Shown here: positions 5,226-12,074 of the stretch, piece by piece | Position numbering within the stretch: the stretch's first letter is position 1 | Layout: each line of letters opens with the position of its first letter | Assembly: GCA_018813805.1 (NCBI GenBank) | Contig: JAHJAP010000105.1 | Location: forward strand, 1-12,074 | DNA from: Patescibacteria group bacterium | GTDB taxonomy: Bacteria > Patescibacteriota > Patescibacteriia > Patescibacteriales > GWC2-42-12 | Length of the DNA: 12,074 bases | Direction of reading: 5' to 3' | Notes under the pieces: model-generated | Told to the model about the DNA's origin: nothing | The model's input: the letters and a program-made list of their open reading frames with translations, nothing else | Databases searched by the model: none | Program-made: the position numbers and the translations under genes

Positions 5226-6404
5226 ATGTTATTAACAATTATTGTTTTTGTTTTAGTTTTGTCATTTTTAGTTCTTGTCCATGAATTAGGACATTTTTTG
5301 GTTGCTCAAAAATTTAAAGTTAAAGCTGAAGAATTTGGATTAGGCCTTCCTCCAAGAATTTTTGGTTTGCAAACATGGAAAGATTCTAATAGAAAATGGC
5401 GTTTGATTAAAGGAAATAAAGAAATAGTTGAAGCAGAACATAAGTTTGGTACGGTTTATTCTTTAAATTGGTTGCCATTAGGCGGTTTTGTTAAAATAAA
5501 AGGACAAGATGGCGAAAGCAAAGTTGAAAGCGATAGTTTTGCTTCTCGTTCAATTTGGCAGAGATTTTCAATACTTTCCGCTGGCGTTACGATGAATATT
5601 ATTTTGGCTATGGTGTTAATTATTATTGGTTTTATAATTGGTATGCCTCAAGCCCTGGATAATCTTGGTAAACAAGCGAAAATTACTGATCATAAAATGC
5701 AAGTTGTTCAAGTGTTTAAAGATTCTCCTGCCGCTAAGGCTGGTTTAAAGATTGGCGACGCAATAATTAGTATTAGCAATAAACAATTTAGCAATTATGG
5801 CGATTTACAAAAATTTGTTGCTGAACATACTGGACAAACATTAAATTATCAAATAAAACGTGGACAGACAATAATTATTAGTCAAATTGTGCCAGAAATT
5901 AGACAAGAAACTGAACGGGGTGGAGTTGGCATAGCAATTACTGAAACAGGCATAGTTAAATATCCTTGGCATATAGCTATTTGGCAGGGGGTAAAAACTA
6001 CTTTTGTTTTAATGTGGATGATTGTTGTGGCTTTTTATGGGCTTATAAAAGGCTTAATATTTGGTAGTGGTTTAGGCGTTGGATTAACTGGACCAGTAGG
6101 AATTGCTGTTTTAACAGGAGAAGTAGCACGAATGGGCATTGTTTATCTTTTACAATTTACAGCGCTGTTGTCTGTTAACTTGGCAATTATTAATTTTTTA
6201 CCTTTTCCAGCTCTTGATGGTGGTAGAATTTTATTTTTAATTGTTGAAAAAATTAAAGGTTCTCCTGTTAAGCGAGAAATAGAAAATATTACACATAATA
6301 TAGGATTCTTTTTATTAATGTTATTGATTTTAGTAGTAACCTATAAAGATGTTATTAAATTTGGAAGTAAATTTAAAATGGTTTGGGATAAAATGATTGG
6401 ATAA
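5226..6404 (+). CDS. rseP: RseP-like site-2 membrane metalloprotease
   Basis: 392 residues. The family cuts transmembrane segments inside the cytoplasmic membrane, for instance releasing anti-sigma factors or clearing signal-peptide remnants. The first membrane helix carries the zinc motif HELGH (19-23). LPLGGFVKIKG follows in the membrane-associated loop, then a second helix at about 116-140. One PDZ domain spans roughly 155-225 (DSPAAKAGLKIGDAIISI). The last helices carry NFLPFPALDGG (323-333), with D331 as the third zinc ligand. All catalytic residues are present, so it should be active. A single PDZ domain is usual outside Gammaproteobacteria, whose RseP has two. A predicted leaderless promoter precedes it, and hpf follows after 53 nt. 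The substrate is unknown: no sigma/anti-sigma pair is nearby. Confidence 0.93.
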   Translation: MLLTIIVFVLVLSFLVLVHELGHFLVAQKFKVKAEEFGLGLPPRIFGLQTWKDSNRKWRLIKGNKEIVEAEHKFGTVYSLNWLPLGGFVKIKGQDGESKVESDSFASRSIWQRFSILSAGVTMNIILAMVLIIIGFIIGMPQALDNLGKQAKITDHKMQVVQVFKDSPAAKAGLKIGDAIISISNKQFSNYGDLQKFVAEHTGQTLNYQIKRGQTIIISQIVPEIRQETERGGVGIAITETGIVKYPWHIAIWQGVKTTFVLMWMIVVAFYGLIKGLIFGSGLGVGLTGPVGIAVLTGEVARMGIVYLLQFTALLSVNLAIINFLPFPALDGGRILFLIVEKIKGSPVKREIENITHNIGFFLLMLLILVVTYKDVIKFGSKFKMVWDKMIG

Positions 6405-6457
6405 AATTTAAAATAATTATAATTAAATTAATAAGGGCGATAGGCCTAACAAATCTT

Positions 6458-6787
6458 ATGCAACCAAATATTAAAGCAACTAACATTGAATTAACAGATG
6501 AAACAAAAGACTATATTCAACAAAAGGTAAATATGTTGGAAAAATTTTTAGGAAAGATACAGATACTTAATGTTAATTTTGAGGTTGAATTAACAACCCA
6601 TCACCATTTAAAAGGTCAAATTTATCGCGCTGAAATGAATTTAGAAGTTCCTGGCGAATTGTTGCGCGTAGAAAAAACTGAAAAAAATTTATTTAAAGCC
6701 ATTGATAAAGTAAAAGACCACATGGCGGTGGTAATTAAAAAGTATAAGGACAAGAAAAGTCAAAAAGTTCAGGGCTCAGAGTTCTAG
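6458..6787 (+). CDS. hpf: Short-form ribosome hibernation promoting factor (HPF/YfiA/RaiA family)
   Basis: 109 residues. This ribosome-associated factor sits in the decoding region of the 30S subunit and stops translation when growth slows. The single domain has a beta-alpha-beta-beta-beta-alpha pattern: IKATNIELTDETKDYIQQKV, then three strands including YRAEMNLEVPG, then NLFKAIDKVKDHMAVVIKKY and a lysine-rich tail. It lacks the C-terminal dimerisation domain of long HPF, so it resembles the short type. It lies 44 nt upstream of secA, an order also seen in Firmicutes, which supports the call. TATAAT at 6418-6423 could be a -10 box with a leader of roughly 27 nt, but no good -35 is seen. The last residues (KVQGSEF) are encoded by DNA richer in G and C than its surroundings and may be a late extension. 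Confidence 0.9.
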   Translation: MQPNIKATNIELTDETKDYIQQKVNMLEKFLGKIQILNVNFEVELTTHHHLKGQIYRAEMNLEVPGELLRVEKTEKNLFKAIDKVKDHMAVVIKKYKDKKSQKVQGSEF

Positions 6788-6831
6788 ATTTAGAGTCCAG
6801 AAGCATAAAAAAGTTATAAATAATTTAACTT

Positions 6832-9675
6832 ATGTCTATATTTACTAAAATTTTTGGTGATCCCAATAGCAAGGTGATTAAAAGCATGGAACCAATTGTG
6901 GCAGAAATAAATGAACTGGAAAAAAAATATCAGGTTATGAGTAATGATGAATTAAGAGAAATGACAGTAGAATTTAGAAAAAAGTTGGGAGTGGATAATC
7001 AAACCATTGCAGCTGATAAAAAGAGTGAAGTAATTGAGCAAATATTGGAAGAAATTTTGCCCAATACTTTTGCTGTAGTAAGAGAAGCAGCTAAGAGAAT
7101 TTTGGGGCAAAGGCATTATGATGCTCAGTTGATGGGGGGCATAGTGCTTCATCGTGGGCAAATTACTGAAATGAAAACAGGAGAAGGAAAAACTTTAGTA
7201 GCAACATTAGCGGCTTATCTTAATGCCTTGCCAAAACAAGGTGTTCATATAATTACAGTTAATGATTATTTAGCTAAAAGAGATACAAGTTGGATGGGAA
7301 AAATTTTTGATTTTTTAGGTTTAACAGTTGGATGTATTACTCATGAACAAGCTTATATTTATAATTCCAACCAAAATATTATTAATTCTCAAGATCAAAA
7401 TAAAGAAATTTTAAAATTTGTTTTAAGAAAAGAAGCATATAATTGCGATATTACTTATGGCACTAACAATGAATTTGGTTTTGATTATTTGCGAGACAAC
7501 ATGATGCCAGATTTAGAAAAAATGGTTCAGCGATCAGATCTTCAGTTTGGAGCAGATGTTGTAGGTGGCGGCGGGTTAAATTATGCTATTATTGATGAAG
7601 TTGATTCAATTTTAATTGATGAAGCGCGAACCCCATTGATTATTAGCGCGCCAGCTGAAGAATCAACAGACAAATATTATAAGTTTGCCGTGCTAGTTAA
7701 AAAATTAGAAGAAAATACAGATTATAATATTGATGAAAAAATGCGCGCTGCTACTTTAACTGAAGCTGGTATTGCCAAATTGGAAAAATGGCTAGGGGTT
7801 GATAATATTTATGTTGCTGGCGGCATGAATGAAGTCCATCATATTGAACAGGCGTTAAAGGCTATGACTTTATTTAAACAAGATCGTGATTATGTAGTAA
7901 AAGAAGGAGAGATTATAATTGTTGATGAATTTACTGGCAGGCTAATGCATGGTCGTCGATATAGCGAGGGACTGCATCAAGCCATAGAAGCTAAAGAAAA
8001 CGTTAGTATTCAGCGAGAATCACGAACTTTGGCTACAATTACTTTTCAAAATTATTTTAGACTTTATAAAAAATTAGCTGGTATGACTGGAACAGCAGTA
8101 ACTGAAGCTGAAGAGTTTTTTAAAATTTATCATTTAGAAACTGTTGTAGTGCCAACAAATAAATTAATGATTCGTCAAGATTTGAATGATTTAATTTATC
8201 GTTCAGAAAATGGTAAATTTAAAGCAATAGTTGAGGAAATAAAAAGGTGTCATGCTAGTGGCCAGCCGATTTTAGTTGGTACTATTTCTATTGAAAAAAA
8301 TGAACTTTTGGGAGAAATGTTAGAAAGAGAAGGGATTAATATTCAAATTTTAAATGCCAAGCATCATGAACAAGAGGCTTTAATTATTTCTCAAGCTGGC
8401 AAATTAGGCAAGGTTACTATTGCTACTAATATGGCTGGTCGAGGCGTAGACATTATTTTGGGTGGATACCCTGCGAGCGAAGAAGAGCGAGTAAAAGTAA
8501 TTGATGTTGGCGGACTCCATGTTATTGGCACCGAACGTCATGAATCAAGGCGGATTGATAATCAATTGCGTGGTCGTGCTGGCAGGCAAGGCGATCCTGG
8601 TTCTAGCCAATTTTATATTTCAACAGAAGATGATTTAATGCGAATTTTTGGTGGAGATAGAATGAAAAGTTTAATGTCAACTTTACGAGTTCCTGAAGAT
8701 ACGCCAATTGAGAGTAAAATAATTTCTCGTGCCATTGAATCAGCTCAAACTAAAGTTGAAGGCAATAATTTTGATATTAGAAAACATTTAGTTGAATATG
8801 ATGATGTTATTAATAAACATAGAGAAGCGATTTATCGTAAGCGTCGAGAGATTTTATTAATACATAAACAAGCAAATAGTCAGAGCGAGGCTGATGAAAA
8901 TATTCAGGTTTCTAAAAGTTTATCTAATGTAATTTTAGAAATGGTGGAGCATGAGATTGAACAAGTAATAATTTTTCATACAGCCACTGATAATATTAAT
9001 GATTGGAATTTGAAGGAAATTTGTCAGGTTGTTTCTACGATTTTTCATATTGAAAAAAAATTAGAAAATGATTTAATAAATTTTACTAGTGATAGTGATA
9101 AATTAGATAAAGTAAAAGCGCGCACAATGATTATTGAACATTTAATAAAATCAGCTGAAGATGAATATCAAAAACTTAGTCAACAAGCTAAACAAGCAGA
9201 AATTAATTGGTTGGAAATAGAAAAAAATATTTTATTAAGATCAATTGATATTATGTGGATTGAACATCTTGATGCAATGGATCACATGCGTCGTGGTATT
9301 GGCTTAAGAGGTTATGGTCAGCGCGATCCTTTAATTGAATATAAAAAAGAAGCTTATTCAATGTATAATGAGTTAAATAATTTAATTCAAAAACAGGTTG
9401 CTTATTCTATTTTTAAAATTGGCGATGTTGGTCAATTTGCAATTTTAGATTTGGATAATCAACCAAAACAATTTAGCGCGCCAGCTAAAGAAATGTCTAA
9501 AAATAGTAATCCCTTTAGCGCTTTTAAAACAGCGCAAAATAATCAACAGGCAGCTAATGTTAATTTAGATTTAATTAAAGAGAAAATTAAAAATGCTAGT
9601 GGCAATAAAATCGGTCGTAATGACTCTTGTTTTTGCGGGTCAGGAAAAAAATATAAAAAATGTTGTGGAGCGTGA
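6832..9675 (+). CDS. secA: Preprotein translocase ATPase SecA
   Basis: 947 residues, full length. SecA pushes unfolded preproteins through SecYEG using ATP. Seen in order: Walker A TGEGKT (116-121), Walker B DEVD (255-258) followed by SILIDEARTPLIIS, the preprotein-crosslinking region after about 270, NMAGRGVDI (533-541, with Val where Thr is usual), the second-ATPase motif GTERHESRRIDNQLRGRAGRQGD split over 566-588, then helical scaffold and wing regions. The C-terminal zinc motif is complete: C933-x-C935-x8-C944-C945, which normally binds SecB or ribosomes. An insert at about 170-200 (YIYNSNQNIINSQDQNKEIL) lies between ATPase motifs. From memory such an insert is common in Patescibacteria, but this was not checked. 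The TGA stop abuts the GTG of ftsK, suggesting coupled translation. Confidence 0.97.
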   Translation: MSIFTKIFGDPNSKVIKSMEPIVAEINELEKKYQVMSNDELREMTVEFRKKLGVDNQTIAADKKSEVIEQILEEILPNTFAVVREAAKRILGQRHYDAQLMGGIVLHRGQITEMKTGEGKTLVATLAAYLNALPKQGVHIITVNDYLAKRDTSWMGKIFDFLGLTVGCITHEQAYIYNSNQNIINSQDQNKEILKFVLRKEAYNCDITYGTNNEFGFDYLRDNMMPDLEKMVQRSDLQFGADVVGGGGLNYAIIDEVDSILIDEARTPLIISAPAEESTDKYYKFAVLVKKLEENTDYNIDEKMRAATLTEAGIAKLEKWLGVDNIYVAGGMNEVHHIEQALKAMTLFKQDRDYVVKEGEIIIVDEFTGRLMHGRRYSEGLHQAIEAKENVSIQRESRTLATITFQNYFRLYKKLAGMTGTAVTEAEEFFKIYHLETVVVPTNKLMIRQDLNDLIYRSENGKFKAIVEEIKRCHASGQPILVGTISIEKNELLGEMLEREGINIQILNAKHHEQEALIISQAGKLGKVTIATNMAGRGVDIILGGYPASEEERVKVIDVGGLHVIGTERHESRRIDNQLRGRAGRQGDPGSSQFYISTEDDLMRIFGGDRMKSLMSTLRVPEDTPIESKIISRAIESAQTKVEGNNFDIRKHLVEYDDVINKHREAIYRKRREILLIHKQANSQSEADENIQVSKSLSNVILEMVEHEIEQVIIFHTATDNINDWNLKEICQVVSTIFHIEKKLENDLINFTSDSDKLDKVKARTMIIEHLIKSAEDEYQKLSQQAKQAEINWLEIEKNILLRSIDIMWIEHLDAMDHMRRGIGLRGYGQRDPLIEYKKEAYSMYNELNNLIQKQVAYSIFKIGDVGQFAILDLDNQPKQFSAPAKEMSKNSNPFSAFKTAQNNQQAANVNLDLIKEKIKNASGNKIGRNDSCFCGSGKKYKKCCGA
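9667..9670 (+). promoter_or_regulatory. GGAG ribosome-binding site for ftsK inside the end of secA
   Basis: GGAG within the last secA codons stands 5 nt before the GTG at 9676. It is the only well-placed Shine-Dalgarno-like sequence at a gene start in the window, and it supports GTG 9676 over the in-frame ATG 9700. It could be fortuitous, since it also encodes SecA's final Cys-Gly-Ala. Confidence 0.45.
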
Positions 9676-12054
9676 GTGTTTGATTTTACAAATTTTTTTA
9701 TGACTAGAAGAAGATATAAAAAAAATCAATTAAATTACGCGGCCATGTCTGAGCTTGGCCTTGATTCTCATATTAAAAAAAGTATTTTTATTGTTGTTAT
9801 TTTAGCTTTTGGCGCTATTAATTTGTTGAGTTTATTCGATTTGGCTGGTCAGATGGGTGTTTATTTAAATCAAGGAGCGATGTTTGTTTTTGGCTGGGGT
9901 AAATGGGCGCTTCCTTTTATTTTTCTAGGGATAGGATTTATGCTTTATAATGAAGATAAATACTTAATTAAAGGGGCTAATTATTTAGGTTTATTTTTCT
10001 TTAGCATTTCTTTTAGCGGTTTATTGCATTTATTTATAGATCAAAATCAATGGAACGCTGTTATTGCTAAAGGCATTGGTGGTGGTTATTTAGGATTAAC
10101 TGTAGTTTTAAGTTTTACTAAAATTATGGGTTTTTGGGCAAGTTTAATTGTTTTAGTTTGTTTATTAATTATTGCTTTAATGCTCATATTTAATATGACA
10201 TTAAGATCAATTATTGGCGCTGATAGTTGGTTGTTTAAAATTATTTATTCAATAAAGTATTTTTTTAATAAAATTTTTAAACATAAAGAATATGAAGAAG
10301 CCGAAGAAGTTGAACAAGAAGAAATAAATAATAATGAATTGATTGATGCAGAAGCTAGAGGCGATTTTAAAAGTTATAAAATAAAAACTGGGGGATTATT
10401 TGCTGAGAGCAATATTATAAAAAATAAAGAAAATAATAATAATTGGAAAGCAAGTAATATAAAAATAGATCTACCTTTAGATTTACTTAATGGGCAAGTT
10501 AATAAACCAATTAGCGGTGATATAAAAAATAATTCTTTAATAATTCAAAAAACTTTGGAAAATTTTGGTATACCAAGTGAAATGGGAGAAATTAATATTG
10601 GGCCAACTGTTACTCAATATACTTTGCGACCAGCTGATGGTATTAAATTATCACGTATTACTATTTTAAGTAATGACCTTGCTTTAACTTTAGCTGCTCA
10701 TCCAATTAGAATTGAAGCGCCAATTCCCGGAAAGTCTCTGGTCGGAATAGAGGTGCCTAATCAAACTAAGGCAATTGTTGGTTTAAGAGAAGTTTTGTCA
10801 GGAGATATGTTTATTAAAAGAAAAAATAATTTAATGATTGCTTTGGGCAAAGATGTTTCAGGCAAAGTTTGGCTGGACAATTTAAATAAGATGCCCCATT
10901 TATTAGTAGCAGGAGCTACTAATTCCGGCAAATCAGTTTGTTTAAATTCTATTATTATTAGTTTGCTTTATCAAAATAATCCAGATGATTTGCGTTTTAT
11001 TTTAGTTGATCCAAAAAGAGTGGAATTACCTGTTTATAATGGCATCCCACATCTTTTAACTCCAGTTATTACTGAGGTTGGCAAAACAGTTAATGCTTTA
11101 AAATGGTGTCTTAATGAAATGGATCGTCGTTTCGAACTTTTGGCAAAGAGTAATAAAAAAAATATTGGAAGCTATAATAGCAGAGGCAAAGACAAAATGC
11201 CATACATTGTTTTTGTAATTGATGAATTAGCTGATTTAATGATAGCTGCAGCTCGTGATATTGAAGCAGGCATTATACGTTTAGCTCAAATGGCTAGAGC
11301 AGTAGGCATTCATTTGATTTTGGCAACTCAACGACCAAGTGTTGATGTTATTACTGGTTTAATTAAGGCTAATATGCCTGCCCGTATTGCTTTTTCTGTT
11401 TCATCAGGCGTGGATTCTCGAACAATTTTAGATTCACTTGGCGCAGAGAAATTATTAGGTTGCGGTGATATGTTATTTACAACAACTGAAATTTCTAAAG
11501 CTAGAAGATTGCAGGGGTCTTTTGTTAGTGATAATGAGATAAAAAAAATCGTTAATTATATCAAAGAAAAAGGTGGAGAACCTGACTATGTTGAAGAAAT
11601 ATTAGAAAAACAAAAAGTTCGCGGTTTAGCAGGCGTTGGTATGGATGGTAGCGGGGTAGATGATGATAATTTATTGCAAGAAGCTAAGGAAATTATTATT
11701 AATTCAGGTAAAGCTTCAGCTTCTTATTTACAGCGTCGTTTAAGCATTGGTTATGCTAGGGCAGCTAGACTTTTAGATTTATTAGAACAAGAAGGAATAA
11801 TAGGACAAGCCAATGGCTCTAAGCCTAGGGAAATATTGATTTCTCAAGAACAATATGATAAAATGATAAATCAGACAATTAGTGGCATGCCTTTGCATAA
11901 ACAAAAAGAATCAGAGGCGCCTGATGAATATTTGGAAGAAGTAGATGATGAATCAGAAAAAACAGAAGATGAGATAGAGCCAGATTTGATTTTTGAAAAT
12001 AAAGAAGACAAAATAGACGATGATGAAGACGATGGTAAATATTTTAGTAAATAA
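9676..12054 (+). CDS. ftsK: DNA translocase FtsK/SpoIIIE
   Basis: 792 residues from GTG 9676; ATG 9700 (MTRRRYKK) is a real alternative. FtsK is a hexameric septal motor that pumps DNA and clears the chromosome during division. The N-terminus has about four membrane helices (around 36-54, 68-91, 103-120 and 130-175). A charged linker (about 205-275) leads to the alpha and beta motor domains with Walker A GATNSGKS (413-420, Asn where Gly is usual) and Walker B VFVID (512-516) followed by ELADL. Further on are LILATQRPSVDVITGLIKAN and the gamma winged helix, SASYLQRRLSIGYARAARLL. A very acidic tail follows (about 745-790), which is unusual past the gamma domain. No stop separates it from secA beyond the shared junction, so the two are probably co-expressed. 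Confidence 0.95.
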   Translation: MFDFTNFFMTRRRYKKNQLNYAAMSELGLDSHIKKSIFIVVILAFGAINLLSLFDLAGQMGVYLNQGAMFVFGWGKWALPFIFLGIGFMLYNEDKYLIKGANYLGLFFFSISFSGLLHLFIDQNQWNAVIAKGIGGGYLGLTVVLSFTKIMGFWASLIVLVCLLIIALMLIFNMTLRSIIGADSWLFKIIYSIKYFFNKIFKHKEYEEAEEVEQEEINNNELIDAEARGDFKSYKIKTGGLFAESNIIKNKENNNNWKASNIKIDLPLDLLNGQVNKPISGDIKNNSLIIQKTLENFGIPSEMGEINIGPTVTQYTLRPADGIKLSRITILSNDLALTLAAHPIRIEAPIPGKSLVGIEVPNQTKAIVGLREVLSGDMFIKRKNNLMIALGKDVSGKVWLDNLNKMPHLLVAGATNSGKSVCLNSIIISLLYQNNPDDLRFILVDPKRVELPVYNGIPHLLTPVITEVGKTVNALKWCLNEMDRRFELLAKSNKKNIGSYNSRGKDKMPYIVFVIDELADLMIAAARDIEAGIIRLAQMARAVGIHLILATQRPSVDVITGLIKANMPARIAFSVSSGVDSRTILDSLGAEKLLGCGDMLFTTTEISKARRLQGSFVSDNEIKKIVNYIKEKGGEPDYVEEILEKQKVRGLAGVGMDGSGVDDDNLLQEAKEIIINSGKASASYLQRRLSIGYARAARLLDLLEQEGIIGQANGSKPREILISQEQYDKMINQTISGMPLHKQKESEAPDEYLEEVDDESEKTEDEIEPDLIFENKEDKIDDDEDDGKYFSK

Positions 12055-12074
12055 TAATTATTTAAAATTATATG

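Noticed and set aside
6773..6799. GGGCTC/GAGTCC hairpin at the hpf end as a terminator
   Set aside because: It needs a G-T pair and a 15-nt loop, overlaps the coding end, and is followed by A-rich rather than T-rich sequence.
6952..7161. Minus-strand 69-codon frame within secA
   Set aside because: It lies opposite a fully conserved SecA region and shows no protein signature.
1..12074. Recoded TGA (glycine) as in Gracilibacteria or Absconditabacteria
   Set aside because: holB and secA end naturally at TGA at the expected family lengths, and no conserved gene reads through TGA.
12072..12074. ATG at the window edge as the start of another gene
   Set aside because: Only the three bases are visible, so a coding region cannot be supported.

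Overview
The window looks like a chromosomal stretch of a Candidate Phyla Radiation (Patescibacteria) bacterium. It is strongly AT-rich: 10 of 60 bases are G or C in 2641-2700, for example. It uses TGA as an ordinary stop, most starts lack a Shine-Dalgarno sequence, and it carries a reduced, tightly packed housekeeping cluster. The species or phylum within that group cannot be settled from the sequence alone.

Left end (1-1149, minus strand): most of a membrane polyprenyl-phosphate sugar transferase, probably the edge of a surface-polysaccharide locus. It is cut by the window start.

Accessory insert (about 1300-2300): a 75-bp palindromic miniature mobile element (1306-1380) flanked by a perfect 5-bp target duplication (CTAAC). 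It lies 8 bp upstream of a 303-residue protein with a C-terminal formylglycine-enzyme-like/C-type-lectin-like domain. That gene is visibly GC-richer than its neighbours, reaching 30 of 60 bases at 2161-2220. It ends in an NNC-codon-rich, surface-type segment followed directly by a 9-bp inverted repeat over the stop codon. This layout resembles the variable protein of a diversity-generating retroelement (DGR), although no reverse transcriptase or template repeat lies in the window.

Housekeeping run (2359-12054, all plus strand): holB (clamp-loader delta prime), a seven-repeat Asp-box beta-propeller lipoprotein, frr (ribosome recycling), then a half copy of the mobile element and a possible terminator, rseP (site-2 protease), hpf (ribosome hibernation), secA (protein export ATPase) and ftsK (DNA translocase). 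Gaps are short, and secA and ftsK abut directly. The genes cover replication, translation recycling and hibernation, membrane proteolysis, secretion and chromosome segregation. Their proximity looks like conserved packing rather than one pathway.

Regulation: three genes (the sugar transferase, holB, rseP) have a -10-like hexamer exactly 6 nt before the ATG, with a -35-like hexamer 15-17 nt further upstream. This predicts leaderless mRNAs. No tRNA, rRNA, CRISPR array or complete transposase gene was seen.
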